A DNA stretch of 64,000 nucleotides from Bacteroidales bacterium. GTDB lineage: Bacteria > Bacteroidota > Bacteroidia > Bacteroidales > VadinHA17. The stretch lies in contig PLLO01000003.1 in the NCBI GenBank assembly GCA_003142255.1, forward strand, positions 1 to 64,000. Direction: 5' to 3'. Below, piece by piece: positions 24,778 to 34,339 of the stretch; the stretch's first letter is position 1, and each line of letters opens with the position of its first letter. Position numbers and translations under genes: made by a program. The notes beneath the pieces were generated by a model. It was given only the letters and a program-made list of their open reading frames with translations. It made no database searches and was not told the origin of the DNA.

Positions 24778-26856
24778 ATGACTGAAAGCAAAAAGAAAAC
24801 AACCGCCAAAGAGGTTGTTGAAAAAAACGAAGATCTTATAAAACCTGTTAAAAAAGCAAAGGTTAAAGAGACAAAAGAGAAACTTATTGAGGAAGCTCTC
24901 GAAGTTGAAGCAGCTCCTGTTATTGAAGAAAAAGAAATAGAAGTTTCTGCAGTCAGCGAGGCTCCTGAAGCTGAAGTTGCTGACGAAAAGGAAGCTGAAG
25001 TTGCTGAAGAAAAGAAAGAGAAAAAGCCCAGGAAAGCAAAGTCTGAACATGAAACCGAACATCCGGTTCACGTCGCCAACGAAGATTTTGACTGGGAAAA
25101 TTTCGAAAAGGATGAGCATAAAGACTCACCCAAGCACAAGGAATATGAAGCAATGTACGACGATACTCTCTCAACCGTTGCGGTTGACGAGGTTGTTCAT
25201 GGTACAGTTATCCAGATGACTCCCCGCGAAGTTGTCATCAATATAGGCTATAAATCGGAAGGTGTCGTTAGCTTGAACGAATTCCGCTATAACCCGAACC
25301 TGAAAGTAGGCGATACCGTTGAGGTATATGTCGAAAGCCAGGAGGACAAGAAAGGTCAGCTTCTCCTTTCACATAAAAAAGCACGCGCAATCAATTCATG
25401 GGACAGGGTTAATGCATCGCTCGAAAAAGACGAGATCATAACCGGTTACATCAAGTGCCGTACGAAAGGCGGTATGATAGTCGATGTATTCGGCATCGAA
25501 GCTTTTCTTCCCGGTTCACAGATCGACGTCAAGCCGATCCGCGATTACGACGTGTTTGTAGGCAAGACAATGGAATTCAAAGTTGTAAAGATCAACCAGG
25601 AATTCAAGAACGTTGTTGTGTCTCATAAAGCTCTTATCGAAGCTGAACTCGAACAGCAGAAGAAAGAGATCATTGCCAAGCTCGAAAAAGGACAGGTTCT
25701 TGAAGGAACCGTTAAGAATATTACATCATACGGAGTATTTATTGACCTCGGCGGTGTCGACGGTCTTATTCATATTACAGACCTTTCATGGGGCAGGGTC
25801 AACCACCCTGAAGAGATCGTTCAGCTCGACCAGAAACTCAATGTTGTTATCCTCGACTTTGATGATGAGAAGAAGAGGATCGCTCTCGGCCTCAAGCAGC
25901 TTACACCTCATCCATGGGATTCAGTCAATCCTGATCTCAAAATTGGCGATAAGGTAAAAGGCAAGGTTGTCGTTATGGCCGATTACGGAGCATTTGTTGA
26001 AATAGCCCCGGGCGTTGAAGGTCTGATCCATGTATCTGAAATGTCATGGTCACAGCATCTGCGCAGTGCACAGGAGTTCATGAAAGTTGGCGACGAAGTT
26101 GAAGCTGTAGTGCTTACACTCGACAGGGCTGAAAGGAAAATGTCTCTCGGCATCAAGCAGCTCAAGCCGGATCCATGGCAGAACATCGACGATAAATATA
26201 CAGTTGGTTCAAAACATATGGCTAAAGTCAGGAACTTTACCAACTTCGGCGTATTTGTTGAGATTGAAGAAGGCGTTGACGGACTGATCCATATTTCGGA
26301 CCTTTCATGGACCAAGAAGATCAAGCACCCGGCAGAATTTACTGCAATAGACGCTGAAATTGAAGTTGTCGTCCTTGAAATCGACAAGGATAACAGGAGA
26401 CTGAGCCTCGGTCACAAGCAACTCGAAGAAAACCCATGGGACGTATTCGAAGGAGTCTTCACCGTTGATTCCGTACACGAAGGAACCGTTATGGAAGTAT
26501 TCGACAAGGGAGCGGTAATTGCCCTTCCTTACGGAGTTGAAGGCTTTGCTACACCGAAACACATGGTGAAAGAAGACGGAACAATGGCAAAAGTCGATGA
26601 AAAACTGATGTTCAAGGTTATCGAATTCAATAAATCGGCCAAAAAAATCATCGTTTCTCATAGCAGGGTTTTCGAAGATGAAAAGAAATCAACTGAAGCT
26701 CCTGTTAAGAAGACAGAGGGTGAAACACCCAAGAAATCAACGAGAAAGCCTAAGTCAAATGCCGAAAAAACGACACTTGGTGATATTACCCAATTGGCTG
26801 CTTTGAAAGAAGAAATGGAAGAAAAACAGAATAAAGCATCCAAGAAAGAGAAATAA
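24778..26856 (+). CDS. rpsA: 30S ribosomal protein S1
   Basis: This is a 692-residue ribosomal protein that binds mRNA and aids initiation. After a charged, low-complexity N-terminal extension (about 1-115, repeats of EAEV and KEKK type), six S1 OB-fold domains follow at about 130-200, 215-280, 300-370, 388-457, 475-542 and 560-630. Domains 3-5 carry the most canonical GVFVEI-GVDGLIHISDLSW pattern. The C-terminal tail is Lys/Glu-rich. The N-terminal extension is longer than in E. coli S1. In Bacteroidota, where Shine-Dalgarno sequences are weak, S1 is presumed important for start selection. It opens a plus-strand run including a STAS protein and RNase Z. Confidence 0.96.
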   Translation: MTESKKKTTAKEVVEKNEDLIKPVKKAKVKETKEKLIEEALEVEAAPVIEEKEIEVSAVSEAPEAEVADEKEAEVAEEKKEKKPRKAKSEHETEHPVHVANEDFDWENFEKDEHKDSPKHKEYEAMYDDTLSTVAVDEVVHGTVIQMTPREVVINIGYKSEGVVSLNEFRYNPNLKVGDTVEVYVESQEDKKGQLLLSHKKARAINSWDRVNASLEKDEIITGYIKCRTKGGMIVDVFGIEAFLPGSQIDVKPIRDYDVFVGKTMEFKVVKINQEFKNVVVSHKALIEAELEQQKKEIIAKLEKGQVLEGTVKNITSYGVFIDLGGVDGLIHITDLSWGRVNHPEEIVQLDQKLNVVILDFDDEKKRIALGLKQLTPHPWDSVNPDLKIGDKVKGKVVVMADYGAFVEIAPGVEGLIHVSEMSWSQHLRSAQEFMKVGDEVEAVVLTLDRAERKMSLGIKQLKPDPWQNIDDKYTVGSKHMAKVRNFTNFGVFVEIEEGVDGLIHISDLSWTKKIKHPAEFTAIDAEIEVVVLEIDKDNRRLSLGHKQLEENPWDVFEGVFTVDSVHEGTVMEVFDKGAVIALPYGVEGFATPKHMVKEDGTMAKVDEKLMFKVIEFNKSAKKIIVSHSRVFEDEKKSTEAPVKKTEGETPKKSTRKPKSNAEKTTLGDITQLAALKEEMEEKQNKASKKEK

Positions 26857-26888
26857 TCATTAAATTAGAGCTATCAAATTTTAATATT

Positions 26889-27227
26889 ATGGATTTCAAT
26901 ATTGAAAGCCGGAATAACAGTACAGTGATCCAGATCCAGTCTGAGAAGCTTGATACACATATTGCTCCTGCTCTGAAATCTGAACTTGTACTGGTTTCAG
27001 GCAAGGGTGAGAAGAATATCATCCTTGACCTTGAAAAATGTCAGTACTGCGACTCGTCGGGTCTTAGTGCCATCCTGGTAGCCAACAGACTTTGTAAAAA
27101 TGCCGGTGGTACATTTGTGCTTTGCGGCCTGAATGAAGCCGTTGAACGTCTTATCACTATTTCTCAGCTCGATACCGTCCTGACAATCACCGGGACGATA
27201 GCCGACGCTGAAAAGATGATATCCTGA
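26889..27227 (+). CDS. STAS-domain anti-anti-sigma factor-like protein
   Basis: This is a 112-residue single STAS domain. The regulatory segment YCDSSGLSAIL (about 55-65) contains the Ser that is phosphorylated by anti-sigma kinases in SpoIIAA-type proteins. The following helix and strand (NAGGTFVLCGLNEAVERLI) are typical. It lies 32 bases after rpsA and 17 before the RNase Z gene, so probably cotranscribed. The partner kinase is not adjacent. A second STAS protein is encoded at 41164-41499. Confidence 0.92.
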   Translation: MDFNIESRNNSTVIQIQSEKLDTHIAPALKSELVLVSGKGEKNIILDLEKCQYCDSSGLSAILVANRLCKNAGGTFVLCGLNEAVERLITISQLDTVLTITGTIADAEKMIS

Positions 27228-27244
27228 GACCGCTGCTTTGCAGG

Positions 27245-28174
27245 ATGCCGATGAAAGTTACAGTACTTGGCAGTAGCTCTGCATTGCCGACATCAGAAAG
27301 ATACCCTTCCGCTCATGTGCTCAATGCGCATGAGCGGTTGTTTTTAATAGACTGCGGTGAGGGAACCCAGATGCAGCTCCGCAGGAACAGGATCCGGTTC
27401 GGAAAAATAAACCACATATTCATCAGCCACCTCCATGGCGACCATGTTTTCGGTCTCTATGGACTTTTATCAACATTCAGCCTCATGGGCAGGGTGGCTC
27501 CTGTTCACCTTTACGCCCCTGAAAGCTACCAGGAAATGCTCTCATCGCACCTGGCTGATTTCGACATACACCTGAATTACGAAATTGATTTCATTCCTCT
27601 TTCCGGCAAAGACCCCGTTAAGATACTTGATGATAAATACATCACTGTAACCTCATTTCCTCTTCAGCACAGGGTAACGGCTTTCGGTTTCTTTTTCGCG
27701 GAAAAGCCACACGACCGCAATATTATTAAGGAGTCAATCGACAGGTATGAAATCCCTACAGTAAGAATTCCCGCAATAAAAAAGGGCGAAGATTTTATCA
27801 CAAAGGATGGGGTTCTGATAAAAAATGAAGATATCACTGTTTCCGGGCCGGCACCTCTTTCCTATGCCTATTGCAGCGATACGAAGTATTTTAAGCGGCT
27901 TCCTTCTTTTATTAAGGGGGTCGATCTTCTTTACCACGAAGCCACTTTCGACATGTCACTTGAAGATCTGGCGAAAACCACCGGCCATTCGACGACTCTC
28001 GATGCTGCAAAAGTTGCCTCTGAAGCAGGTGCGGGCAGCCTGATGATAGGACATTTTTCGGCCAGGTACAAGGATGTTATGCCTCTTGTAGAAGAGGCGA
28101 GGAAGATATTTCCGAAGACATTCGCGGCTATTGACGGGCATTCTTACGAAGTGGGCAGCCACACTGATTCTTAA
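27245..28174 (+). CDS. rnz: Ribonuclease Z
   Basis: This 309-residue beta-lactamase-fold nuclease matures tRNA 3' ends. The zinc motif HLHGDH (SHLHGDHVFGL, about 61-71) and the GSSSALPT N-terminal strand are present. YCSDTKY, LLYHEATF, the ALxKTTGHST-like LAKTTGHST helix and the final His in GHFSARY complete the site. An ATG two codons later (27251, MKVTVLG) is an equally good start. CCA is not encoded in the window's tRNA, consistent with the need for 3' trimming. Confidence 0.95.
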   Translation: MPMKVTVLGSSSALPTSERYPSAHVLNAHERLFLIDCGEGTQMQLRRNRIRFGKINHIFISHLHGDHVFGLYGLLSTFSLMGRVAPVHLYAPESYQEMLSSHLADFDIHLNYEIDFIPLSGKDPVKILDDKYITVTSFPLQHRVTAFGFFFAEKPHDRNIIKESIDRYEIPTVRIPAIKKGEDFITKDGVLIKNEDITVSGPAPLSYAYCSDTKYFKRLPSFIKGVDLLYHEATFDMSLEDLAKTTGHSTTLDAAKVASEAGAGSLMIGHFSARYKDVMPLVEEARKIFPKTFAAIDGHSYEVGSHTDS

Positions 28175-28220
28175 TTAAGAATTTCTATCTTTGACCTCTT
28201 TCGGAATTAATTGAAGCAGA

Positions 28221-29750
28221 GTGCAGGATAAAATTTTAATACTTGATTTCGGTTCTCAATATACTCAACTGATCGCCAGGAGGATAAGGGAGCTAAATGC
28301 CTATTGCGAGATATATCCTTTCAACCATTTCCCTGTTCCCGACAGTAGTGTTAAAGGGGTTATTTTGTCAGGAAGCCCCTCTTCGGTACGCGATAAAGAT
28401 GCTCCGGTTCCTCAGCTGGGGAAAATCAAGGGTCATATTCCTCTGCTCGGCGTTTGTTACGGTGCTCAATATCTTGTACAGGGATTCGGAGGCGAAGTGA
28501 TGCCATCGAGCACACGTGAATATGGCAGGGCTAACCTTATAACAATTGATAAAAGCGACCTGCTTTTTAAAAATATAACTCCCGGTACCCAGGTCTGGAT
28601 GTCGCATGGAGATACGATCACCAAATTGCCGGAAAATTACGAGATTACGGGCTCGACAACCGACGTGAAAACCGGAGCATTCCACATAAAGGGAGAAGAA
28701 ACATGGGGCATCCAGTTCCATCCTGAGGTGTACCATACCACAGAAGGGAAACAGATGCTCAGCAACTTTGTAGGAGACATTTGCAGATGCGCAATGAACT
28801 GGACCCCCGGATCGTTTGCTGAATCGACGGTTGCCGGTCTGAAGGAAAAACTTGGTAATGATAAAGTGATCCTTGGCCTTTCCGGAGGCGTCGATTCATC
28901 AGTAGCAGCTGCACTTCTTTACAGGGCGATCGGCAAAAACCTTACCTGTATCTTCGTCGATAACGGCCTGCTACGAAAGAATGAATTTTCAAAAGTGATG
29001 GATTCTTATCTGGGACTGGGATTGAATGTGATTGGAGTTGATGCGGGAGACAAGTTCCTCGATAAGCTTGAAGGAGTGAGCGACCCCGAAAAGAAGAGAA
29101 AAATCATAGGCAAGGTATTCATTGAAGTTTTTGAGGAAGAAGCACGCAAGGTGAAGGATGTGAAATGGCTTGCACAGGGAACCATTTATCCTGATGTAAT
29201 TGAATCAGTATCGGTTAATGGTCCATCGGCAACAATTAAGTCGCATCATAATGTCGGAGGACTTCCCGACAAGATGCACCTGAAGGTTATTGAGCCTCTC
29301 CGGCTGCTCTTCAAGGATGAAGTGAGAAAAGTAGGTGCCACCCTCGCACTGCCCGATTTTATTCTGAAAAGGCATCCTTTCCCCGGACCAGGACTTGCCA
29401 TCAGGTTGCTGGGAAAGATATCAAGGGAAAAGCTGGCGATACTCAAGGAAGCCGATGAGATATTTATTGAGGGTCTTAAGAAGCATGGGCTTTATGACAA
29501 GGTTTGGCAGGCAGGGGTAATACTCCTTCCGGTTCAGTCGGTCGGAGTGATGGGCGACGAGAGGACATATGAAAGCACAGTCGTTCTCAGGGCTGTGAAT
29601 TCCACTGACGGTATGACAGCCGACTGGTCGCAGCTGCCTCATGAATTTCTTGGAATGATCTCAAGCGAGATAATAAATAAGGTAAAAGGAATCAACAGGG
29701 TGGTATATGATATAAGCTCAAAGCCACCATCCACTATTGAATGGGAGTAG
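28221..29750 (+). CDS. guaA: GMP synthase (glutamine-hydrolysing)
   Basis: This 509-residue enzyme converts XMP to GMP. It has an N-terminal glutamine amidotransferase domain with the catalytic Cys in LLGVCYGAQ (Cys79) and HPEVYHT. The ATP pyrophosphatase loop is [11 protein letters not shown] (about 219-229). The C-terminal dimerisation domain ends with [10 protein letters not shown], the family's conserved terminus. The start codon is GTG; the sequence [17 protein letters not shown] matches the family start directly and no ATG fits. Confidence 0.97.
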   Translation: MQDKILILDFGSQYTQLIARRIRELNAYCEIYPFNHFPVPDSSVKGVILSGSPSSVRDKDAPVPQLGKIKGHIPLLGVCYGAQYLVQGFGGEVMPSSTREYGRANLITIDKSDLLFKNITPGTQVWMSHGDTITKLPENYEITGSTTDVKTGAFHIKGEETWGIQFHPEVYHTTEGKQMLSNFVGDICRCAMNWTPGSFAESTVAGLKEKLGNDKVILGLSGGVDSSVAAALLYRAIGKNLTCIFVDNGLLRKNEFSKVMDSYLGLGLNVIGVDAGDKFLDKLEGVSDPEKKRKIIGKVFIEVFEEEARKVKDVKWLAQGTIYPDVIESVSVNGPSATIKSHHNVGGLPDKMHLKVIEPLRLLFKDEVRKVGATLALPDFILKRHPFPGPGLAIRLLGKISREKLAILKEADEIFIEGLKKHGLYDKVWQAGVILLPVQSVGVMGDERTYESTVVLRAVNSTDGMTADWSQLPHEFLGMISSEIINKVKGINRVVYDISSKPPSTIEWE

Positions 29751-29811
29751 CACGAACAAAAGGATGTAAAACCCGTTTATGATGAATGGGATCTAATAAG
29801 TTATTACAATT

Positions 29812-31413
29812 ATGAAATTCAGGAAAGCATTACCACCAGCAATATTCTTTGTTTTATTGATCTTCAGTTTGCCGGTATCGGCACAGACACTGAATGAGGG
29901 AACGTTCAAGATTGGAAGGACTTTGGGACTGATCGACCAGTTTTATGTCGATTCCGTGAACCTTGATCAGCTGACTGAAAAGGTGATCATAAGCTTGCTT
30001 AAGGATCTTGACCCGCACTCTACTTATATTTCTGCAAAGGATGTCAAGGATATGAATGAGCCGCTCCAGGGCAACTTCGAAGGCATCGGCATTCAGTTCA
30101 ACCTTCTTCACGATACAATAATTGTAATTGAGCCAATTTCAGGAGGACCATCCGAAAAGGTAGGCCTTCGTGCCGGCGACAGGATAGTAACCATAAATGG
30201 AGAGAAAGTGGCAGGCACCGGAATCACGACTTTAGGGGTTCGAAGCAAGCTTATGGGCCCAAAGGGAACAACGGTAGTTCTCGACATTGTAAGGAAGGGA
30301 GAGAAGGGTGTTCTGGATTTTACAATTATTCGTGACAAAATTCCTATATATAGTCTCGACGCTGCATATATGCTCGATAAAGAGACAGGTTATGTGAAGC
30401 TTAACAAGTTTGCTGCCACCACCAATAAGGAATTCAGCGATGCCATTACCCCTCTTAAGAAGAGCGGAATGAAGAATATAATAATAGACCTCAGGTCAAA
30501 TGGCGGCGGGGTAATGTCGGCTGCAACAGACCTTGCTAATCATTTCTTTGCCGATCAGAAGCTGCTTGTCTATATGTCCGGGAGAAAGATGCCAAGACGC
30601 GATTTCGAATCCTCAGGAGCAGGCGACCTTTCTGCCTCAAGAGTGGTTATCCTTACGGATGAAGGATCGGCCTCGGCCAGCGAGATTTTTACCGGCGCCC
30701 TTCAGGACTGGGACAGGGCGGTGGTAATGGGCAGACGCTCCTTTGGAAAAGGGCTGGTTCAGAATGGTTTTTATCTTACCGATGGTTCGATGATAAGGCT
30801 CACGATAGCGCGTTATTACACACCGACAGGACGATCGATTCAAAGCCCGTATAACGAGGGTTACGATAAATATATGACCAACTTCTACAAGAGATACACG
30901 GATGGTGAGATGATGTCGGCCGACTCGATTCATTTCCCCGATTCACTGAAATACACTACCCTTATAAACAAACGTACCGTTTATGGCGGTGGAGGTCTTA
31001 TGCCTGATGTCTTCGTTCCGGCGGATACTGCTTTCTATTCAGACTATTACCGGGATCTTGGCAGGAAAGCTGTTTTCACCAGCTTCATCCTTGAATACGC
31101 CGATAAAAACAGGGATAAGATAAAGTCGGCATACACATCCTTCGATGATTTTAATGCAAGATTCCGGTTTTCTGACGATGATATCCTGGCATTCATAAAG
31201 AAAGGGGAGGATGCAGGCGTAAAATACAATGAGCATCAGTTCAAGGTATCTGAACAAGAGATACTTCTTGCACTAAAAGCATTGGTAGCTTATAATAACT
31301 GGCAGTCGACCGAATACTTCAGGATAATAAACAGGAACGATAAGCTGATAGAAAAGGCCCTGAATTTAATATCTGACAAGGATGCCTATAACAGGATTCT
31401 TGGTAACAAATAG
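29812..31413 (+). CDS. S41-family C-terminal processing peptidase
   Basis: This 533-residue exported protease has a signal peptide (about 1-24), an N-terminal helical region and a PDZ domain (about 95-170; GPSEKVGLRAGDRIVTINGE). The S41 core follows with TGYVKLNKF, the IIDLRSNGGG strand, the nucleophile Ser in EGSASASEIF (about 283-292) and the general-base Lys in RRSFGKGLVQ (about 306-315). The tail of about 130 residues, past the VVxYYTPTGRSIQ-like segment, is typical of Bacteroidota homologues. It acts in the periplasm, trimming or degrading proteins from their C-termini. It starts 61 bases after guaA. Confidence 0.95.
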   Translation: MKFRKALPPAIFFVLLIFSLPVSAQTLNEGTFKIGRTLGLIDQFYVDSVNLDQLTEKVIISLLKDLDPHSTYISAKDVKDMNEPLQGNFEGIGIQFNLLHDTIIVIEPISGGPSEKVGLRAGDRIVTINGEKVAGTGITTLGVRSKLMGPKGTTVVLDIVRKGEKGVLDFTIIRDKIPIYSLDAAYMLDKETGYVKLNKFAATTNKEFSDAITPLKKSGMKNIIIDLRSNGGGVMSAATDLANHFFADQKLLVYMSGRKMPRRDFESSGAGDLSASRVVILTDEGSASASEIFTGALQDWDRAVVMGRRSFGKGLVQNGFYLTDGSMIRLTIARYYTPTGRSIQSPYNEGYDKYMTNFYKRYTDGEMMSADSIHFPDSLKYTTLINKRTVYGGGGLMPDVFVPADTAFYSDYYRDLGRKAVFTSFILEYADKNRDKIKSAYTSFDDFNARFRFSDDDILAFIKKGEDAGVKYNEHQFKVSEQEILLALKALVAYNNWQSTEYFRIINRNDKLIEKALNLISDKDAYNRILGNK

Positions 31414-31426
31414 CTGACTTTACTGA

Positions 31427-31834
31427 TTAGCTTGATTTTTTCGCAGAATAAATGAAATCGTAAGAAATCGTCGGATCAGTATCATCTGTTAAAGAATATG
31501 TCCATTCAAGAATATCATTATCAATTGTGATATTCCAGGTGGATGTAAATCCGATTATAGTCACAGTATTGCCGCTTAAAGTCCAGGAAAACAGACCGTA
31601 GACATCTCCGTTCTCGTAATATATTCCTGTACCGCTGGAGGCAAACTCATATGTCTCTTCATTGTCTTTGAGATAGACCGTATACGAGTCCTTTTTAACA
31701 CTACTATTGTATGTGACCTGTGTTCTTGAAATAACATTCCACTTACCAATAATTGCTTCACTCAGGGGAATATCCTTTTTGCACGATGTTATTACTGCCA
31801 GAAACACAAGCGGGGTTAATATAAGCCTTTTCAT
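31427..31834 (-). CDS. Lipocalin-like lipoprotein
   Basis: This 135-residue protein starts at the ATG at 31834 (MKRLILTPLVFLAVITSC); upstream in-frame sequence is not signal-like. A lipobox (VITSC) anchors it. The mature part begins with AIIGKWNVISRTQ, the Gly-x-Trp opening common in small lipocalin-like domains of Bacteroidota lipoproteins, followed by beta strands (YTVYLKDNEETYEFASSG, the TVTIIGFTSTWNITI stretch). The ligand is unknown. The gene is alone and convergent with the ctp gene. Confidence 0.8.
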   Translation of the reverse strand: MKRLILTPLVFLAVITSCKKDIPLSEAIIGKWNVISRTQVTYNSSVKKDSYTVYLKDNEETYEFASSGTGIYYENGDVYGLFSWTLSGNTVTIIGFTSTWNITIDNDILEWTYSLTDDTDPTISYDFIYSAKKSS

Positions 31835-31980
31835 AATGTCTTTAATTAGAGTTATAAAGGGGAAATCCCTTTCGTAAAGAAACGATAAAATTTGGAAAAT
31901 GGTTTGCATTAAAACAAAAGATTTCGTAAAAACTTATTTTATATGGGCAAATGACTAATTTTGAAAATCACTGACGGATA

Positions 31981-33132
31981 ATGAAATTCACAGCTAAGAC
32001 TCTTTACGGGCTCGAAAATGTACTGGCCGGCGAGCTGGAGGAACTGGGTGCCTCAGATATACAGGCAGCCAACAGGGCAGTTTTGTTCAGCGGCAGTAAA
32101 GAGCTGCTTTACAAGGTTAATTACTGTTCAAGGAGTGCACTCTCATTTCTTGTCCCTTTATCAGGCTTCAGGATCAGGTCGAAGGAAGATCTTTATAAAA
32201 AGGCATCGGAGGTGGAATGGTCTGAAATTATGAACCACGACTCCTCATTTTCTGTAGCGCCTGTTGTGAGATCGGAACTTTTTACTCATTCAGGTTACCC
32301 GGCACTCATAGTCAAGGATGCCATTGCTGATTATTTCAGGGAGAAAACCGGCAAAAGGCCATCAGTCAACACCACTGACCCCGATGTGGTTATCAATCTC
32401 CATATAAGCAACGATCATGCTGACATATCGCTCGATTCCTCGGTAATACCTTTGTATAAAAGGGGTTACAGGGCAGAACAGGGATTGGCTCCGCTGAATG
32501 AAGTGCTTGCAGCAGGAATGCTGATGCTTGCAGGATGGGATGGCACTCTGCCGCTCCAGGATCCCATGTGCGGTTCCGGCACTCTGCTTATTGAAGCACA
32601 GATGATTGCAAACAGGATACCTCCTGGAAAATTCAGGCAATTTTTCGGATTTACACGATGGAAGGATTTTGACGAGACCCTGTTTAACAAGGTGAAAAAG
32701 GAGAGTGAAGCTCAAATAATAAAATCAGGCACATTGGTTACCGGCAGTGATATATCGGAGATCGCTGTAAGGCAGGCAGAAGCAAATGTCAGAAAAGCAG
32801 GGCTTGAAGGACTGGTATCAATAGGGCTGTCCGATTTCAGGGATGTCGGGAGAGCGTCTGACAATGGTTATCTTGTAATTAATCCTCCCTATGGTGAGAG
32901 GCTTAAACCCGCTGAGATAGAGAACCTTTACAGCATGATAGGCACAACGCTAAAGCACCATTTTGCCGGGAACAAGGCGTGGATTATCACTTCCGGCAAA
33001 GAGTACCTGAACAACATCGGGCTCAAGCCGAAAAAAAAATATACTCTTTTCAACGGTGCTCTCGAATGCGTGTTTGCAGGATACGAACTCTATGAGGGAA
33101 CGAAAAAGCAGGCAGGTGTGAAATCACCATAA
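31981..33132 (+). CDS. rlmL: THUMP-domain 23S rRNA (guanine-N2)-methyltransferase, RlmL type
   Basis: This 383-residue protein has an N-terminal ferredoxin-like/THUMP RNA-binding module (about 1-155). The methyltransferase domain follows, with LQDPMCGSGTLLIEAQMIA (about 190-208) for S-adenosylmethionine and NPPYGERL (about 301-308) as catalytic loop. It matches the N-terminal half of E. coli RlmL, which makes m2G2445 of 23S rRNA; the C-terminal RlmK half is absent, as is usual in this phylum. A possible -7 box (TAATTTTG, 31956-31963) is very close to the ATG. Confidence 0.92.
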   Translation: MKFTAKTLYGLENVLAGELEELGASDIQAANRAVLFSGSKELLYKVNYCSRSALSFLVPLSGFRIRSKEDLYKKASEVEWSEIMNHDSSFSVAPVVRSELFTHSGYPALIVKDAIADYFREKTGKRPSVNTTDPDVVINLHISNDHADISLDSSVIPLYKRGYRAEQGLAPLNEVLAAGMLMLAGWDGTLPLQDPMCGSGTLLIEAQMIANRIPPGKFRQFFGFTRWKDFDETLFNKVKKESEAQIIKSGTLVTGSDISEIAVRQAEANVRKAGLEGLVSIGLSDFRDVGRASDNGYLVINPPYGERLKPAEIENLYSMIGTTLKHHFAGNKAWIITSGKEYLNNIGLKPKKKYTLFNGALECVFAGYELYEGTKKQAGVKSP

Positions 33133-33213
33133 AAATGGTATTTATCACAATAATTGCATACTTTTATCAAAAAGGAGGCGGGACCTGAAGGTGTAATGTG
33201 AAAAAGTTATAAT

Positions 33214-33242
33214 TTGGTAACTTCATATTTTTATTATATTTG
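33214..33242 (+). promoter_or_regulatory. Promoter of the siaB-siaC pair
   Basis: TTG (33214-33216) and TATATTTG (33235-33242) with an 18-base spacer match the phylum's -33/-7 consensus. The start codon follows 38 bases later. Confidence 0.75.
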
Positions 33243-33280
33243 TTATTGGAAAAAGGGTTCCTTACCCAAAAAGAGGTTAA

Positions 33281-33844
33281 ATGGGTTTTGATATAGATAA
33301 TTACTTAACCGGCCTGGCAAAGAACAATGTTATTCTTCATTATAAGGGTAATGTTGATTCTGAGGTCATAAATCATATTCTTGATACGGTTGAGGATAAG
33401 ATGGTTCAGGTAAATGAGCAGGCCAAGCTCCGGAAAAAGGTCTATAATGTCCTTGTAGAAAGCCTGCAGAACCTGTATCACCATGTCGATAAAGTTCCTG
33501 ACGATTTCGAGGACCAGACGTCCGAAAAGTTTGGCCTGCTTATTGTAGAGAAGGTCGACAACGGTTATAAAATAATTACCGGGAACTTTGTACATGCAGA
33601 TAATATTGAAAAGCTCGAAGAAAAGATCAAACGGATCAACAGGTCAAGCCACGAGGAGATTAAGGAACTCTATAAATTCATCCTCAACCACCAGCGCATC
33701 TCTGCCAAGGGTGGAGGCGGACTTGGTCTTGTCGACATTGCCAGGAAAACAGGCAACAAGTTAGATTATACATTTAAAAAATATAATGACAAGTACTTTT
33801 TTTTCTACCTGAATATTCTGGTCGACGAAAGAGAACAAGTATAA
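33281..33844 (+). CDS. SiaB-family protein kinase (DUF6272)
   Basis: This 187-residue protein is of the SiaB/DUF6272 family. In Pseudomonas, SiaB phosphorylates SiaC and so controls a diguanylate cyclase. The fold is related to GHKL ATPases: a helix with an Asn-containing segment (VLVESLQNLYHHVD, about 52-65) and a Gly-rich ATP lid-like motif (SAKGGGGLGLVDIARKTG, about 142-159). It lies 33 bases upstream of its SiaC partner and has its own promoter, so it forms a two-gene unit. No SiaA phosphatase or SiaD cyclase is nearby. Confidence 0.88.
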   Translation: MGFDIDNYLTGLAKNNVILHYKGNVDSEVINHILDTVEDKMVQVNEQAKLRKKVYNVLVESLQNLYHHVDKVPDDFEDQTSEKFGLLIVEKVDNGYKIITGNFVHADNIEKLEEKIKRINRSSHEEIKELYKFILNHQRISAKGGGGLGLVDIARKTGNKLDYTFKKYNDKYFFFYLNILVDEREQV

Positions 33845-33877
33845 ATTAAATTAACAAAAACTTAAAACTTAATAAAA

Positions 33878-34258
33878 ATGGAACCGATCATTATCGAAGG
33901 AACGCCGAAAACTCCGACAGTTAAATTTGATGCTACAGAAGGTGTATTCGAAATCAAAGGACGTTCAATTCCCGAAAACTCAGTTGAATTTTACAAACCT
34001 CTGGTTGACTGGCTCGACAGCTACAAGGAGACACCTCTGCCAAAAACAGTTGTGAATATCCGGCTTGAGTATTTCAACACAAGCTCCTCGAAATGCATTC
34101 TTGATGTATTCAAGAAGCTTGAGGCAATTCATAAGGCCAAGAATGAAGTTGAAGTAAACTGGTACTACGAGGAGGATGATGAGGATATGCTGGAAGCCGG
34201 TGAAGATTATGAATCTATCATCAGAGTGCCGTTCAAGATGATTGAAATAGTAGAATAA
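33878..34258 (+). CDS. SiaC-family regulatory phosphoprotein (DUF1987)
   Basis: This 126-residue SiaC-like protein is the likely substrate of the upstream SiaB-like kinase. Motifs are GTPKTPTVKFDATEGVFEI, a Lys-Gly-Arg-Ser-Ile-Pro turn, the central LEYFNTSSSKCILDVF with the Thr/Ser cluster at the presumed phosphorylation site (about 67-71), and the acidic VNWYYEEDDEDMLEAGEDYE segment. A paralogue lies at 13392-13790. A strong intrinsic terminator follows about 50 bases after its stop. Confidence 0.9.
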   Translation: MEPIIIEGTPKTPTVKFDATEGVFEIKGRSIPENSVEFYKPLVDWLDSYKETPLPKTVVNIRLEYFNTSSSKCILDVFKKLEAIHKAKNEVEVNWYYEEDDEDMLEAGEDYESIIRVPFKMIEIVE

Positions 34259-34309
34259 TCTTCTTAAAATCTCTTTTTGATCGTTATCAGATCGGTTATT
34301 CCAAAAACT

Positions 34310-34339
34310 AAAAGGGGCTTTTGAAAAGCCCCTTTTTTT
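34310..34339. terminator. Bidirectional terminator between siaC and the ABC transporter gene
   Basis: aaaaggggctttt and aaaagcccctttt form a long stem with flanking A- and T-runs, so it can stop transcription from both sides. The minus-strand stop codon of the transporter gene lies within its T-run. Confidence 0.85.

Noticed and set aside
24598-25119. 173-residue Phe-rich minus-strand frame
   Set aside because: It is antisense to the Lys/Glu-rich start of ribosomal protein S1; the Phe/Leu richness is the complement of that.
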